Program-made: the position numbers and the translations under genes
Notes under the pieces: generated by a model
The model's database searches: none
What the model was told of the DNA's origin: nothing
The model's input: the letters and a program-made list of their open reading frames with translations, nothing else
NCBI GenBank assembly: GCA_025531455.1
Contig: JAMYHL010000038.1
Coordinates: forward strand, 124,001-188,000
Source: Apiotrichum sp. Y4204
Taxonomy: Eukaryota > Basidiomycota > Tremellomycetes > Trichosporonales > Trichosporonaceae
Length of the DNA stretch: 64,000 nt
Direction: 5' to 3'
Shown here: one piece after another, positions 1-11,362 of the stretch
Numbering within the stretch: position 1 is the first letter of the stretch
How the letters are laid out: each line of letters begins with the position of its first letter

Positions 1-3000
1 CATAAGTAGTGGGATAGTGCGGTCAGTCCTCCATTCAAGACCATGGCCACACGCAACGCACGCCCCTCTGCTCATTCATGACGCATGACGCGCCCATGCC
101 GCCGCCAGTATGGCAGTACGCCAGGCTGCCAGGGCTGCCCGCCGCAGCTCTGGCGCAGATGGCGCGGGCCTGAGGCAGATAGGCCACTGGCGCGGAAAAG
201 TCCAAGCAAGGACCAACGGGGTCTACGACGCGTATTGTATGTACGCGGCTTGTGCCGCTTTGCCGATGACCTGAGCTGCTGAGCTGCTGTTACGCACTCT
301 AAAAATCTGAGATGTCCTGGTTGGGTGCCCCACAGCGACAGTAGACTGGTAATCTCGATCATGTCATCGTTCATCGGATCAAAGCGTCGGAGCAATGCCG
401 TCCGGTATACCGGTGCGTTGGACGCGCTACGGCTGCAGAACGCACTACGGAGGAACAGTACGGCACCAGCGGTACGGCAACCTTGGCCCCTTGGCTCCCT
501 GCGTCGGGTCGGGAGTAGGGGACGCAGCGGGCCCGAAGTGGTGGAGCCAGCCCGCTTGCGCGCTCTGAGCTTGTGACGACGCTCTCCGTGCGTCGCAGAA
601 TGGCGGGAGGCGGATGCTGCGATCATCTGCTTCATTGCTACTTGCTACATGCTACAGGGCACAAAGCAGTGGTGGAACAGGGCGGGCACGGCCGGTCGAT
701 GTGGAGCATGCGAGCCAATCTGGCGCGCCGGAGCGAGTGCTCAGGACCAACGTCGTCACTGTCTGACAGCATGTCCAGTTAGCCTTTACCTGCAGACTTG
801 CGCGCAGACTTGCTGCCTTGCTAGCCTTATGTCGGCGTCTTGCAGAGTGAGGAGATGTTGCAGGGTCAGGAACAACTACTATCAGCAGGTACGGGTCAGT
901 CGCGTCGGGTACAAAGCAGGAACACAAGACCTGCTCATTACCCTGCTATTGCAGCTGCCAGGGGCCGATGAATGTTACAGATGCAGATACCGGTGGCCGT
1001 GGACGGTGGAGCGACAGCAGTACCGCGAGCCCTTGGCATCAAGGTCCACAAGCATCAAGCTCGCGTCACGGGCGCGTGATCACGATTGAGAGGGCCAAGA
1101 GGGAACAGGACAGGAACCCGCTGCCACATTGATTCATGACTTTCTGTCCGTCTCGGATCCATCCCCGAAGCTTGCTGTGGGTGAGTCCGTCCAGTCGCAC
1201 TCGTGCGCTTGCGAGCGCTTTTGCGCTCCTACGGATGCCCACCCGGAGTGGGGTGGCGCAGTGGGGCAGTGGACTAAGTACGTATAAGTACCCGTCTTGG
1301 ATCACATGGGCAACACTTCGCAGCGCACAATGACAGACAAGAGTACGCGTATGGGTGCGACATGGCTATTCACCTTGAAGTAAGACCTGGGTCCAGGGAT
1401 CGCTGGAACCAGAGAGGCAGAGAGGCCTGCAGAGGTTCGGAGGAGAGGCAATTGTGGCGCGAGATCCGTAGCCAAAGCTTAACTTGATCAGGGCGGGAAA
1501 AGTAGTGAGTAGTGGTAATGATGGTAATGATGGCATCAAAGCCAAGCACGCCCCCCGAGACGATGGGGTTGTCGTTAATGTCACATGTGCATGCATCCAC
1601 GGGCCACAGGCAAGCCAAGGACAGCCAGTCAACTATACAGGATCCGTCAGGATCCAATGCAGGGCACATCTCATCCCACCTCAATTCCATCCCTTTGCGA
1701 TGAATCAATCAAGAAAGGCCAGCAGTTGAAGACATGACGGAGAGGAGCGCGCGCTGATGTCAATGTGCCCTGTACTTGTACTCTTACGCGTTACACCGGA
1801 AGGAGCAGAGGTCGCGACTGGCGACGACGACGAGAGAAAGGAGCAGGAGAAGCAGCAGCAGACAAGGAGCGGGTCCCCTGCAACCCACCCGACCCAAGTT
1901 CATAAGCCCCCTTAATCTCATATCTCATCTCGTCGCTCACCACCCAAATCAACCCCACCACCACTACTGACTACCTCTCTCCACCCACCATAACCTCATC
2001 GCTCACCCCCCAATCCTCTCTCCACTTTCCACTCTTTCCACTCTCTTCACTCCTTCCATTCTCCCTCTCCTCCAATCGTCCCAACCACCATCCACTCGTT
2101 TACCCATCACATTCCCCATTTCCCCTTGTCCGCCGTTCTCATCGATCTCCACAGCAGGCTCTCTTGATTAACGCCACTCAACTCTCTCCAACCCGCGCCA
2201 CACATTCACTCCTCTGGTCCTTGATCCACATCCAAGGTCACACATAACCACTCGTGAGCACACGAGTCCGCAGCATCCACGCAGTCACGCCCGCCCGCTA
2301 GTTCGCGCATCTGGCTCCGAGTTCCGAGTTCCGACACAGTTTGCCAACCACGGCGACCAAGCTTTCCGCGGCGCCGACTTCCACCAGCCTTACACTCTAT
2401 ATTACCCACTGCGCTGTGCGCGGCTGCATACTGTTGAACGCCTCGAGCAGCTCACACTGTCGTTTCTCATACGGACCAACCTTCCTCCCCTGCTCTTGTG
2501 CACGCCCCCTACGACCGTTGCGTCTCTTTATACCTCCCTGCCTCAATCCTTGTCTCATCCGTTCGCCATCCGCAGCCTCCGGATCCATTCATCTTGATTC
2601 ATTGCGGACCGCGGCGCCCACTTCCTTTGTCTATACATCTCCATTTCATCTATCGGCCGCCCTACTCGCCCCCTACGGGCCCATACGTCGCCTTCCGCTT
2701 CCTTGTACGCCCTCTTTCACCCGCCTCGCCTGCCACTGCAAGCCTCTTAGTGAGATAGCTGTACAGTGGCAAGACACAGGCATACGTCTCGATACCTTCA
2801 AGTCACGCATCCACCCCAGCGGTCCCGATCTCTTCCTATTTTCCGGCCGCTCCACTGTACTGTACACCACTATTCAGTGCTAAGGGAACCATTGTTGAAA
2901 CAAGCCACGGCCTGCAACGACGCGACGACCTACGCAATCTCTCGATCTACAGCCCACCAGGCCGCAACTGACGACGACGACTCGACACGTATCTCGTAAC

Positions 3001-3505
3001 AAGGATCTTTATTCCCATCCAAGCCGCGATCATATACAAGGCGTACCCCACGAGATAAGCTTGTCGACATACGCGCCCCCGATCCCGCTCTTGAGATCTT
3101 GACGTCCGACACGACCTTGATTATTCTCCGCACCACACTGCTGTCCCCGACACACGACATCCCTACTCCATTCCACAGGATGAGTCCCCATCGTCCCCAG
3201 ACGTGTAATCTCCATCTATCGCTTCCGAAGGAAGTGGGGGACACTGGACCATGCACGCCCACGTATGAATTTGTGAGTAGAGGACGCGTCCGGTGGAGCG
3301 TGCTGCTGACACTCGCGTTTCTTTATATTATCTGACATGTCTACCCACGTTCCTTCCTCCAACATCCGTCCTTACGATCACCTCTATTTACGCAACATGC
3401 TCCTCCTTCCACCGCTCATTCTTGCCATCCTCACCGCCTCGGTCATCTCGACCATGTCTCCAGCCCGTTACCCTCTCCCCAAACCCAGGGGCAGATACCC
3501 TCGAC
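1..3505. other. Gene-free leader region
   Basis: I see no credible gene here. The open frames are short, overlap on both strands and lack spliceable continuations. From about 1900 to 3480 the plus strand is strongly C/T-rich and poor in G, as expected for long promoter and 5' UTR DNA of the plus-strand gene that starts at 3506. One in-frame upstream ATG (3293) precedes that gene, but the intervening codons look like untranslated pyrimidine-rich DNA. Confidence 0.5.
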
Positions 3506-5325
3506 ATGTCTACCCTATCGCTCGGCCAGCCGCTTACTCCGAATCCCCGCATGACGGGGAAGCGGGACCGTGGCGCGGAGACACCTCAAGTGCAGGAAGA
3601 GCAATGGGACGACGCCGATCTTCAGCTGCTTCAGAATGTGTGTACGGTGGCGGGTTCCAGCTGACCGCAGGTCCTTGCTCGTCCTCCCAAGCAGGCGCTA
3701 TATGCCCCCGGCTCTATGCCGCCACCGCAGATTCTTGATGAACTGACGACGGCGATCGTGAGTCAGTGTAGCCGCGCGCCGGAACAAGATGAGACGGAGG
3801 AGGAGGAGGAGGCTGTGGGGGAGATGGCGGAAACCGAGGACGACACCAAGCCTGGGGCCGAGAGTTTGGTCGACACCGACTGGGGCATGCCGATAATAAA
3901 TGGCACATCAGCGAACGACCTCAATGACAGCCCAGTCATTGACCTTGCCCCAGGAGATGGCTATGATGCGTCCGCAGAGCCATCTCCCAATCCCAGTGGC
4001 CCGGTTTCCCGGCTGCCGTCTCCGCTGCCAACTCTTGGCTGGCCCCACAGCTGGGAAGAGACGCGTCGCATGCTCACAACTCTTGCTCTTGCCGATACAC
4101 GACTTGGTCAGGCAAGAGAGGACCGCAAACTTACGCGCCAGGAGCGCCTCGCCAAACCAGGCATCAAGCGAGTCACCAGCATGGACTTTCTTGATGATGC
4201 CTGCAGTGACTCTCAGCCGAGTGAGAAGATCGGCCGCGTTTTGAGGTAGGTGCTTCTTACGGGAACAACCTAACCCCAGACTGTCTACGCAACTCCAAAG
4301 CTCAATCCGGGAAAGAGTTGCGCTTGCCCGAGCGGCATCGTACGGTTCACCGGGCGCATCGCCTACGACGGCTGTACAGACCCCGGTCGCACGGACCACC
4401 GTGCAAACAACCCGTTCAACTCCTCCGGTCAGCTTCAATCGGTCATTCCCGCACACTCCATCGCCCAAGGTTCGCCCGTCGCCCATGCGAAGGCAGAGCA
4501 GCGGTCGTTCTGACCGCTCGACGCGTGCACCCTCGTTGCTCGTACGCGGTCGCAGCTTCACCGCTTCTGACCTCGAGGCTGAGGCCGAGGCCGAGGCCGG
4601 AACGCGCCAGGTTGCCAGCGAGCCCATCTCCAACGCTACCAGCGTGGGCAACCTGATAGATCAAGACTCTCCCAGGACGCCGCGTGCAGCCAGCTTTGAG
4701 TCGTCCATGATACACTCTAACGATACATCTCCTCGCCGCCGCTCGTCGGCTCCAGACATGACTGCTGGTCGCTTGATGCGCTCGCAGTCATACTCTGCTG
4801 CCTCATCACGGCGCGAACCGCGTCCCGAGCCCCGCATCACGTCACAGGACTACGGTGGGCCAGGACGCCAGTCACTCGGTCTTGGTCTTCCGCCTGCACC
4901 CGTCCACCTCGGAGAGCAAACCCTGCTTGCGCCTGCATTCGACGCCCAGGAGACGGTGCAGACCCATCTGGACACTGAGTGGGACAGCGACTCGGACCGT
5001 TCCGATCGCGACGGTGTCGTGTCTGTGAAACGGCGTGCCCGCCACCCAAAAGGTCTGGCAATGACAGTGATGGCCGGCATGCCACCTGCCGGCGCTTCTG
5101 CTCCTAGCGGCGAGCGCCCCCCGAAACTAGTGATAGATCACGCCATGACCGCGTCTGCAGGCGAGGTCAGCGGGCTCCGCAGCCCCTTTGAAGAACGCCC
5201 GATGGAATGACAGGATACCCAGGGATGCGCTCGCCGATCTTGATGATCCGACTGCGCACTTCCAGCCTTCTCAGACTCCCGTCTTGCCTCACACGACGAT
5301 CTCGCCACAGAACAATGGCTCCTGA
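3506..5325 (+). CDS. Ser/Pro-rich hypothetical protein
   Basis: I do not recognise the family. Four exons give a protein of about 573 residues: 3506-3637, 3671-4245, 4280-5129 and 5161-5325. The introns are 33, 34 and 31 nt. The second and third each end in a branch-like ATGAC or CTAAC followed closely by CAG; the first has CTGAC. The protein has an acidic stretch (EETEEEEEAV type, near residues 85-100), then long Ser/Arg/Pro-rich disordered segments with many SP/TP and RRxS sites, which suggests a phosphorylated regulatory protein. The start at 3506 opens MSTLSLGQPLTP and has cleaner codon use than the upstream in-frame ATG. The third splice is uncertain. Without it the frame stops at 5210 after ERPME. 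With it the frame continues through a coding-looking stretch (DALADLDDPTAHFQPSQ) to 5325. Confidence 0.55.
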
Positions 5326-5838
5326 TGGACAATATTTGATATGTTGTTACCTCTGTATTTTCGTATGCCGCTATGTATAGTTTCGCACTCTGGCACGACA
5401 AAGAGGATTGACACGGACGCAGCTAGTGACGAACAGCTCGCCACGGAAGCTCCGTCCACTCTCAGATGCGCCCCACGTCCCATGTTCTCACAATACCACC
5501 TCTTGCCCACTATGACTCCCCTCGCAAGTTCACTCTTATCCATTCCTTCTCATTTGCATCTCAACTGCAACGCAGCCGGTATTCTCACCTTCCACAACCG
5601 CGCACTGGCCTGCTATCCCGTTTGCAACACCGCGACTAGCGCAGCCCAAAGCTCCTCTTCTTTGATGCTTCACGACTATCGAGTGGTCTCTCGGACAATT
5701 CCGCACAAACCTCCTTCCCTTCGACTTCACACCGCTCAACACCGCTACTCACCCTCGATCAAGACCTTCGCGCACGGCCATCGGGGCACTCCAGACCCCA
5801 AAAAGCCCTCGCCACCTCACAGAAGGGCAAAAGAGAAC
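5326..5838. other. Intergenic DNA downstream of hypothetical gene
   Basis: This is the 3' flank of the hypothetical gene and the 3' flank of the first minus-strand tRNA-Ser. Open frames here are short and not convincing. Nothing else is seen. Confidence 0.4.
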
Positions 5839-5919
5839 CGACAACGGCATGATTCGAACATGCGCTCCCGAAGGAAATTGATTTCGAGTCAATCGCGTTA
5901 ACCACTCCGCCACGTTGCC
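5839..5919 (-). tRNA. tRNA-Ser(CGA), intronless
   Basis: The 81-nt minus-strand gene folds as a class II tRNA. The acceptor is GGCAACG/CGTTGTC with discriminator G. The anticodon stem is ATTGA/TCAAT with loop CTCGAAA, so the anticodon is CGA and reads UCG. The variable arm is TCC-TTC-GGGA, and the T arm is GCATG-TTCGAAT-CATGC. A TTTT run follows the 3' end for Pol III termination. It is identical to the copies at 7475-7555 and 10921-11001. Confidence 0.95.
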
Positions 5920-6149
5920 CTGGTTGAAAGCCATTCTGGCGCCGACCCGCGAGAAAATCATTGTGGTTGAAACTGCCATTTGCGTGCTACTGATCTGCAT
6001 GACTACGAGCCGAAATTTCGTTCGATCTTTCCCACTAGCGATTCCGTCCACCACGTCCCCTCTCTTCACTTCCAGACTTCGTTCTTCGACGTCCGACATC
6101 CCTGCATGCATCCCCTTGCAGCGCAGAGCCCGCAGGGCCTAAAAAGGGT

Positions 6150-6237
6150 CGACAACGGCATGATTCGAACATGCGCTCCCGAAGGAAATTGATACGAGCT
6201 TTCGAGTCAATCGCGTTAACCACTCCGCCACGTTGCC
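6150..6237 (-). tRNA. tRNA-Ser(CGA) with 7-nt intron
   Basis: The mature sequence is the same as its neighbours, but the gene is 88 nt. Seven extra bases (6194-6200; AGCTCGT on the coding strand) sit between positions 37 and 38, the canonical nuclear tRNA intron site. A TTTTT terminator lies directly 3'. The D, variable and T arms are unchanged, so the gene looks functional if so short an intron can be removed. Confidence 0.92.
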
Positions 6238-6590
6238 TTGATGACCGGAAAACGGCTGGGCCGCCGCGGCGGATCGCCGACTTGTACTGGGGAAAAAGAG
6301 CATCAACGCGATTGAGCGCCACTCCGAAAGTTGAGATGCTCTTGGCCTCGTCTTTCGGATGCTAGATGTGTGAGTTTGCGTGAGTTAAGGTACTAGTGGC
6401 TGGTTGCCCCAAGTCGCCACAAATCGCCACATTCCGTGCCAGAATCCGTCCACTACCGTCCGGGTAGTGTGTTGACAGAACCACGCATCGCTCTCGTCCT
6501 CATTTTCCGTCCTCAACTTCTCTCAACCTTCTGAATCCACTTACAGTCACATTCCTGCACCTACCATTGCGACAGGGGCTAAAAAGGCTG
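6238..6590. other. Spacer between tRNA-Ser copies
   Basis: Apart from the 5' flank of one tRNA and the 3' flank and T-run of the next, I see no gene or repeat here. Confidence 0.4.
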
Positions 6591-6680
6591 CGACAACGGC
6601 ATGATTCGAACATGCGCTCCCGAAGGAAATTGATACGAGGGGATTCGAGTCAATCGCGTTAACCACTCCGCCACGTTGCC
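6591..6680 (-). tRNA. tRNA-Ser(CGA) with 9-nt intron
   Basis: This is a 90-nt gene whose mature part matches the other tRNA-Ser(CGA) copies. The insertion of nine bases (6635-6643; TCCCCTCGT on the coding strand) falls at position 37/38. It ends CTCGT like the 7-nt intron of the gene at 6150-6237, so the two introns probably share an ancestor. A TTTTT run follows. Confidence 0.92.
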
Positions 6681-7474
6681 AGCTGATGTTACTGATCTGG
6701 GCCGCTCGGCCGCGAGTCGAGAGCTCCGGCAGCTTCCCCGCGTCGGTTTGCTTCGTCTGGGTCGGCTGGTGAAAGGGGCATAAGAAGGCTCGGCTGCTGT
6801 GCCTAGTATCTGTGGTGATGTCGGACGGAAGGATGGCGTTGAGAATGGGTACCCTGGTCATGAGCTGGACACGTTGGGGATTGTCAGTGACCATAAAATA
6901 ATACATATCACGGCCTCTTTGACGAAAGCATTTGCTTATGTTTCGGTGGAGTCCGAGCTGACGTGCTCGGGGTGTATTAATCATGAATCGGGCTCTTAGA
7001 TACGTCCAGCGAGTGCGTTAGCTGTGCTGGGAGGTCAGCGGAAAAATGGGGTGACAGTCCGCTCTAATCGCAGTAATTGCAGTCCGTTTCAATAAGCAAG
7101 TGTCGCTTCTCCCTTGTCGCTGTACGTGGCTCACCTACTCAAGCGCACAACGGGAAACGAACATGATACCTCTATTGGCTCTACTATTGACAAGAGAAAT
7201 AGACGCCAGGCAACAATCACGCAGACAAATACCTATGAGCTTTCCGGCGTGCCCGGGCCAGACGCGAGGTGACGACTTCCTACCCATTTTCGAAGCATCA
7301 GGCTCTTCCAGTAGAAGAGCGTTTGCAATATATGCAAGACAGGAACCTTTCATTAATAATGGTAAAAACACAAGAACGAGAAATGGCGGTACAAATTGAA
7401 AAGAACGTAAAAACAACAAGGACAAAAATTCTCCAAAAGATAAGATAAGGAAAGAAAAAAAAGCAAAAGATAAC
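6681..7474. other. AT-richer intergenic DNA
   Basis: This is about 0.8 kb between two tRNA-Ser genes. It is visibly more A/T-rich than the gene blocks, especially 7330-7470 (A-runs on the plus strand, hence T-runs after the minus-strand tRNA). Open frames are short, and I see no protein gene. Confidence 0.4.
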
Positions 7475-7555
7475 CGACAACGGCATGATTCGAACATGCG
7501 CTCCCGAAGGAAATTGATTTCGAGTCAATCGCGTTAACCACTCCGCCACGTTGCC
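7475..7555 (-). tRNA. tRNA-Ser(CGA), intronless
   Basis: This 81-nt copy is identical to those at 5839-5919 and 10921-11001 (acceptor GGCAACG, anticodon CGA, same variable and T arms). It is followed on its strand by TTTT and a long T-rich tract, a strong Pol III terminator. The 5' end lies about 230 bp from the divergent LisH-WD40 gene. Confidence 0.95.
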
Positions 7556-7786
7556 ATGCATATTCTGCCTTAGCGCTAGCGCTCACGTTTATAAACGTCG
7601 GCAGGTTGGAGGTGCTATGAAGTTGTTACTATCTGTTCGTTGCCCCGGCTGCAAATCAATCTTGAATGCTTTCCAGGATCTCAAGTGGCTTGACATGTCT
7701 TGTCCGTTGCCTCCACACTTCACGTCACATCTCTCATACACAGCTACAAGAGTCACTCTCTCAACCACCCACTCGCTCGCGTCAAA

Positions 7787-9427
7787 ATGGACCAGCCAAC
7801 ACACGCGACAGACCCCAGGGGAAGCGGCGCCTCTGTCTCGCTCGCGTCGATAACGCGGGGAGGACCACCACCAACGCACCTCCAGCTCGAACATCAACGC
7901 CTGCACGACCTGATTGCGCACTACCTGTCGACGCACTACCCCGCCGCGCTGCCCGCGTTCCTGTCCGCGTCGGGCGCGGCGGACCCAGCCGAGCTGCCGC
8001 CACCGAATCCCGACCTCCGCACGATGATTACCGATGCGGTGAGCGCCGCACGCGCCGAGGAGGTTGCGCGCCAGCTCGCGGCAGCCACCCTCGAGGATAA
8101 ATTGTCGCTCGAGAAGGTGCTCGCGCTACCCCTTCCCCCGGACGACACGCTTACCCGCGTCGCGCGTACTCTTCCGCTTGCGGCGGCGAATCTTCTCGCT
8201 GTTATTGTTGCGGATGTGCCGTTCAGAAGATTTGATACCTCGCTGGCGCAATATGTCGCCGGCCGCAAACGGTGCGCAATCGTCAGTGCGGCGGACCGCG
8301 AGGTCCGCGTCGTGGAGTACGATTCTGGGGAGGTAAGTGATGAGTAAGTATGGTTGGATGTAGCTGACAACAGGTGATCGAGCTGCTCACGCACAAGACA
8401 CCCGTGCTGTGTATGGCGAGCCATCCGACACAGCCTCGCTACCTCGTAACGGGTTCGATGGACGGCACGACAGCGGTGACGGATCTGATGACGTCCGAGG
8501 TGGTGCAGAAGTTTACTGCGGGCAAGTTCGTCGTGCGCGTCGCGTTTAGCAGTGATGGGAGGTGGTTGGCGGCCGCGAGCTACGACCACACGATCTCGGT
8601 GTACGAGGCGCGGGACGAGGTGCGCCACGAGGCTGCGGAAGGGGGGAGTGATGACGAGGCTGAGCTCCTGGACCCCCAGGACGACCCTGCTCTGGCCGCA
8701 CCGCCGACGCTGCGGTATGAGCTGCGGCACACGGTCAAGACGGAGCAGAACCCCGAGGCACTGCTGTTCCACCCTCAGGCTGAGTGGCTCCTGTATACTG
8801 TGCGGGCGAGTCATGAGCTGCATTACCTCCGACTTCCATATACACCAGCTTCTGCGCCCTCAACGGCAGAGGCCAGCGCCCCAACAGAGTCCGCAGAGGC
8901 GTGGAGCACCCGCACAAAATCGTTCAACCCTCATCCCCTCGACTCGCACGTGTCCTTCTCGGTTCTCGACATCGCGCTGCACCCGTCCGGGCGCATAATC
9001 GCGTGTATCACAGGTGACCATGCTGGGACCGCAGGCGAGCGCGTGCTCATTTACGGCGTGGAGCCCGATGAGGTGTGTGGATAATACAACATAGCTCGAT
9101 GACTTTGACTAATGACAGACGGATCGCCTAGCGTGTATCTGGACGGGCGCCGAGTCAGACGCGTTCGTCCTCCCCCGCGTGGCCTGGCTGCCGTGTGGGC
9201 GTGGTGTCATCACCTCGTCGCCTACAGGCCACATCACACTGCTCTCCACGACTGGCGAGGTGCGCTCGCAGCTGCAGGTGCACAGTGCCCAAGGTCCCGG
9301 AACGAGTGATGTGGTGCGCGACATGGCGGTCGTCCCAGTTCACGACGAGGGGGATGATGGGGACGGGTGGGAAGTCGTGAGCGTCGGATACGACCGCTGT
9401 GTGCGGTTCACGCGTGGGCGGCCATAG
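7787..9427 (+). CDS. LisH and WD40 repeat protein
   Basis: Three exons (7787-8332, 8374-9072, 9119-9427) give 517 residues. The introns are 41 and 46 nt and end in CTGACAACAG and CTAATGACAG. Near residues 30-65 a LisH-like segment (HQRLHDLIAHYLSTHYP) would mediate dimerisation. From about residue 190 come WD40-type blades with recognisable cores: VTGSMDGTTAV, AAASYDHTISVY, IALHPSGRIIA and the final GYDRCVRF. Acidic linkers separate some of the blades. The fold suggests a scaffold or complex subunit; the specific pathway cannot be read from the sequence. The start is the first ATG of the open exon with a good AAAATGG context. Confidence 0.8.
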
Positions 9428-9536
9428 TGCAGAGTCGTTAGTTGTATATAGCGTATTATGGAAAGCCGGGATGTCACCGTTGTGACTACATGAAGCTTGA
9501 CTGTATATTATGGCTCCGAATTCGCCTCCACAGACT

Positions 9537-10530
9537 CTACCTCTCCGTGATAAGTCCGACCTGATAGACGACGGAGAAGCGTCCGGCGCAGACGGAACGC
9601 ACTGAAGTCGGGAGTGCGATCTGTGTCCAGTCCTTGACGCGCTTCAGACCTGAACCCAGCTGGCCAAACGTATCTGATGTGAGCGAATTTCATTACGACC
9701 GAAAATCTCACTTTTGCCACGCCCAAACACCCGTCCATCGCCGAGCAGGACAACTGCAAACTCGTCACCGAGTCCAATATCGAGGACCGTTTCCTCCTCT
9801 TCCTCCACCTCATCCTCGGCACCAGCAAGATTCACGCGTTCCACCTCCTCTCCGACGATATACGCCTCTTGGGCACTGGTCACCACCCCAAACAGATCTC
9901 CGCCCCCACACACCTTCTCGATCCCGAGCCCCTCAAGCTCCTCGACGAGGCGAACCTCTGCCGCGCCGGTGCGGCGGTTAAACTCGACGACCAGGAGATG
10001 GCGCCGATCAACAAGCATCGCGAGCCGCGTCGCCGCTGCGTAGATGCAAACCGACTCAGACCGGGTAAGAAGGGGATGCTCGATCGGCTCCCCGCCGCGA
10101 TCGGCCACCAAGTCGTCCAGCGAGGCGAAGACAAACACGCCCTCGTCAGCACCTGCTATCAGCACCGCGCGGGACAGTACTCACGGTATCCCAGCGCGCC
10201 GAGGCGCGAGACTCCCACATCGTCCCAGAGCAGTGTCTTCCCTCCCATAGACAGACCCTGGGGGCCGAGGACTGCCAGTGGGCGGTCCGTACCAATTACG
10301 CGCCCGGGCCCAAGTGCGGTGGGCTCGTCACCAAGCACCGTTATCCCGTCATCGTTGGTAAAGATCGTACACGTCCAGTCATGCCAGGCTACCGTGCCTT
10401 GCCCGATGCGTGTGGGCCCCAGGATGGGCGGACCGCCGGGCGCGAGCGCGCCGCAGATGTTGTTCCCCATACCGATCAGATCGCTCGGGCCGAACGCCTC
10501 GGCCGGCGGCTCCGCAGGCGCGTCGGTCAT
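9537..10530 (-). CDS. RCC1-like repeat protein (5' end unresolved)
   Basis: This minus-strand gene has repeated RCC1-type signatures: GMGNNICGALAPGG, GLGDEFAVVLLGDGRVFGRGKN and a C-terminal blade with TFGQLGSGLKRV and SVRSVCAGRFSVV. RCC1 proteins form seven-bladed propellers that often bind chromatin, Ran or ubiquitin ligases. I find introns of 32 nt (near 10157-10188) and 38 nt (near 9685-9722) whose removal keeps the frame. The stop is at 9537-9539. The listed 5' boundary is the first in-frame ATG. A further exon probably lies upstream (about 10577-10630, reading HCPDVLASGVSFRLQ), separated by a 33-nt intron, and the true start lies beyond it. The gene ends 109 bp from the convergent WD40 gene. 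Confidence 0.6.
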
Positions 10531-10920
10531 CGCGTGTGCCGCTGTCTGGTCGTCCGAGCTCGGTCTTCTCCTCGGCAGCGGGCAATCGCCGGCCTATACT
10601 TACTGCAATCTGAACGAGACGCCGCTGGCGAGGACGTCCGGACAATGGCCTGTTGTTATGAGAGAGTTAATCAGTGATGGTTCAGAAGCAAAGGAGTTTC
10701 ACACGAACACGGCTCTGTTGAACTGGACAGCCTCCACTTTTCTCCACACACCTGCGCCCCCACCTCTCCGTCGTGTTCGTACATGTTTCTCTCCTCTCCA
10801 ATGCCGCAACACCTTCATCTTTCACTCATCGTGGTCAGGATGACACCTGCACCGTTGAGCTGCAGCTTTGCTTGCTCATGCACGAGTCGCGGCTAAGCAG
10901 CCGAAATGCCTCTCAACCAA

Positions 10921-11001
10921 GGCAACGTGGCGGAGTGGTTAACGCGATTGACTCGAAATCAATTTCCTTCGGGAGCGCATGTTCGAATCATGCCGTTGTC
11001 G
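10921..11001 (+). tRNA. tRNA-Ser(CGA), intronless
   Basis: This is the only plus-strand copy of the local tRNA-Ser(CGA) set, identical over all 81 nt to the intronless minus-strand copies. A TTTTT run begins about 6 nt after the discriminator base. It lies 0.4 kb upstream of the RCC1-like gene, in opposite orientation to the other four. Confidence 0.95.
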
Positions 11002-11362
11002 GTTATCTTTTTCAGTTTCGCCCCACTGCTGGCAGCGAGCGCAGCGGGAGGAAGCTGTGATCCTTTGGCCTTTGGGCCTTTGGGCCTTTGAAATTGTGCA
11101 GTAAAACCGTGGATTGTAAATGATTATGAGCGACGCGCTTCGAACTCGTCTGCTTTTCAGTCCGAGGTCATTGAGATGTTGTCGTTGTCTGTGGACAGCT
11201 CAACAGACTGAATGTACGACCTCACCGTTCATAACCTCAGCAATCGCAATCAGTAAAAGCCAACAAGCCTAGTCGAACAAATACCTCCCACTCTCTGCCG
11301 TGCAGCTCTATGCATGCATACATACTGATACAGACTAACCCAACGTTCCCCAATTCCCTTCT
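11002..11362. other. Intergenic DNA between tRNA-Ser and SF3B1
   Basis: This contains the tRNA terminator and the 3' flank of SF3B1. A short tandem run of the heptamer-like CTTTGGG occurs near 11062-11090. I see no gene. Confidence 0.4.

Noticed and set aside
72..635. A 187-codon minus-strand open frame at the window start
   Set aside because: Arg-rich, random-looking composition, overlapped by frames on the other strand, no splice sites or motifs.
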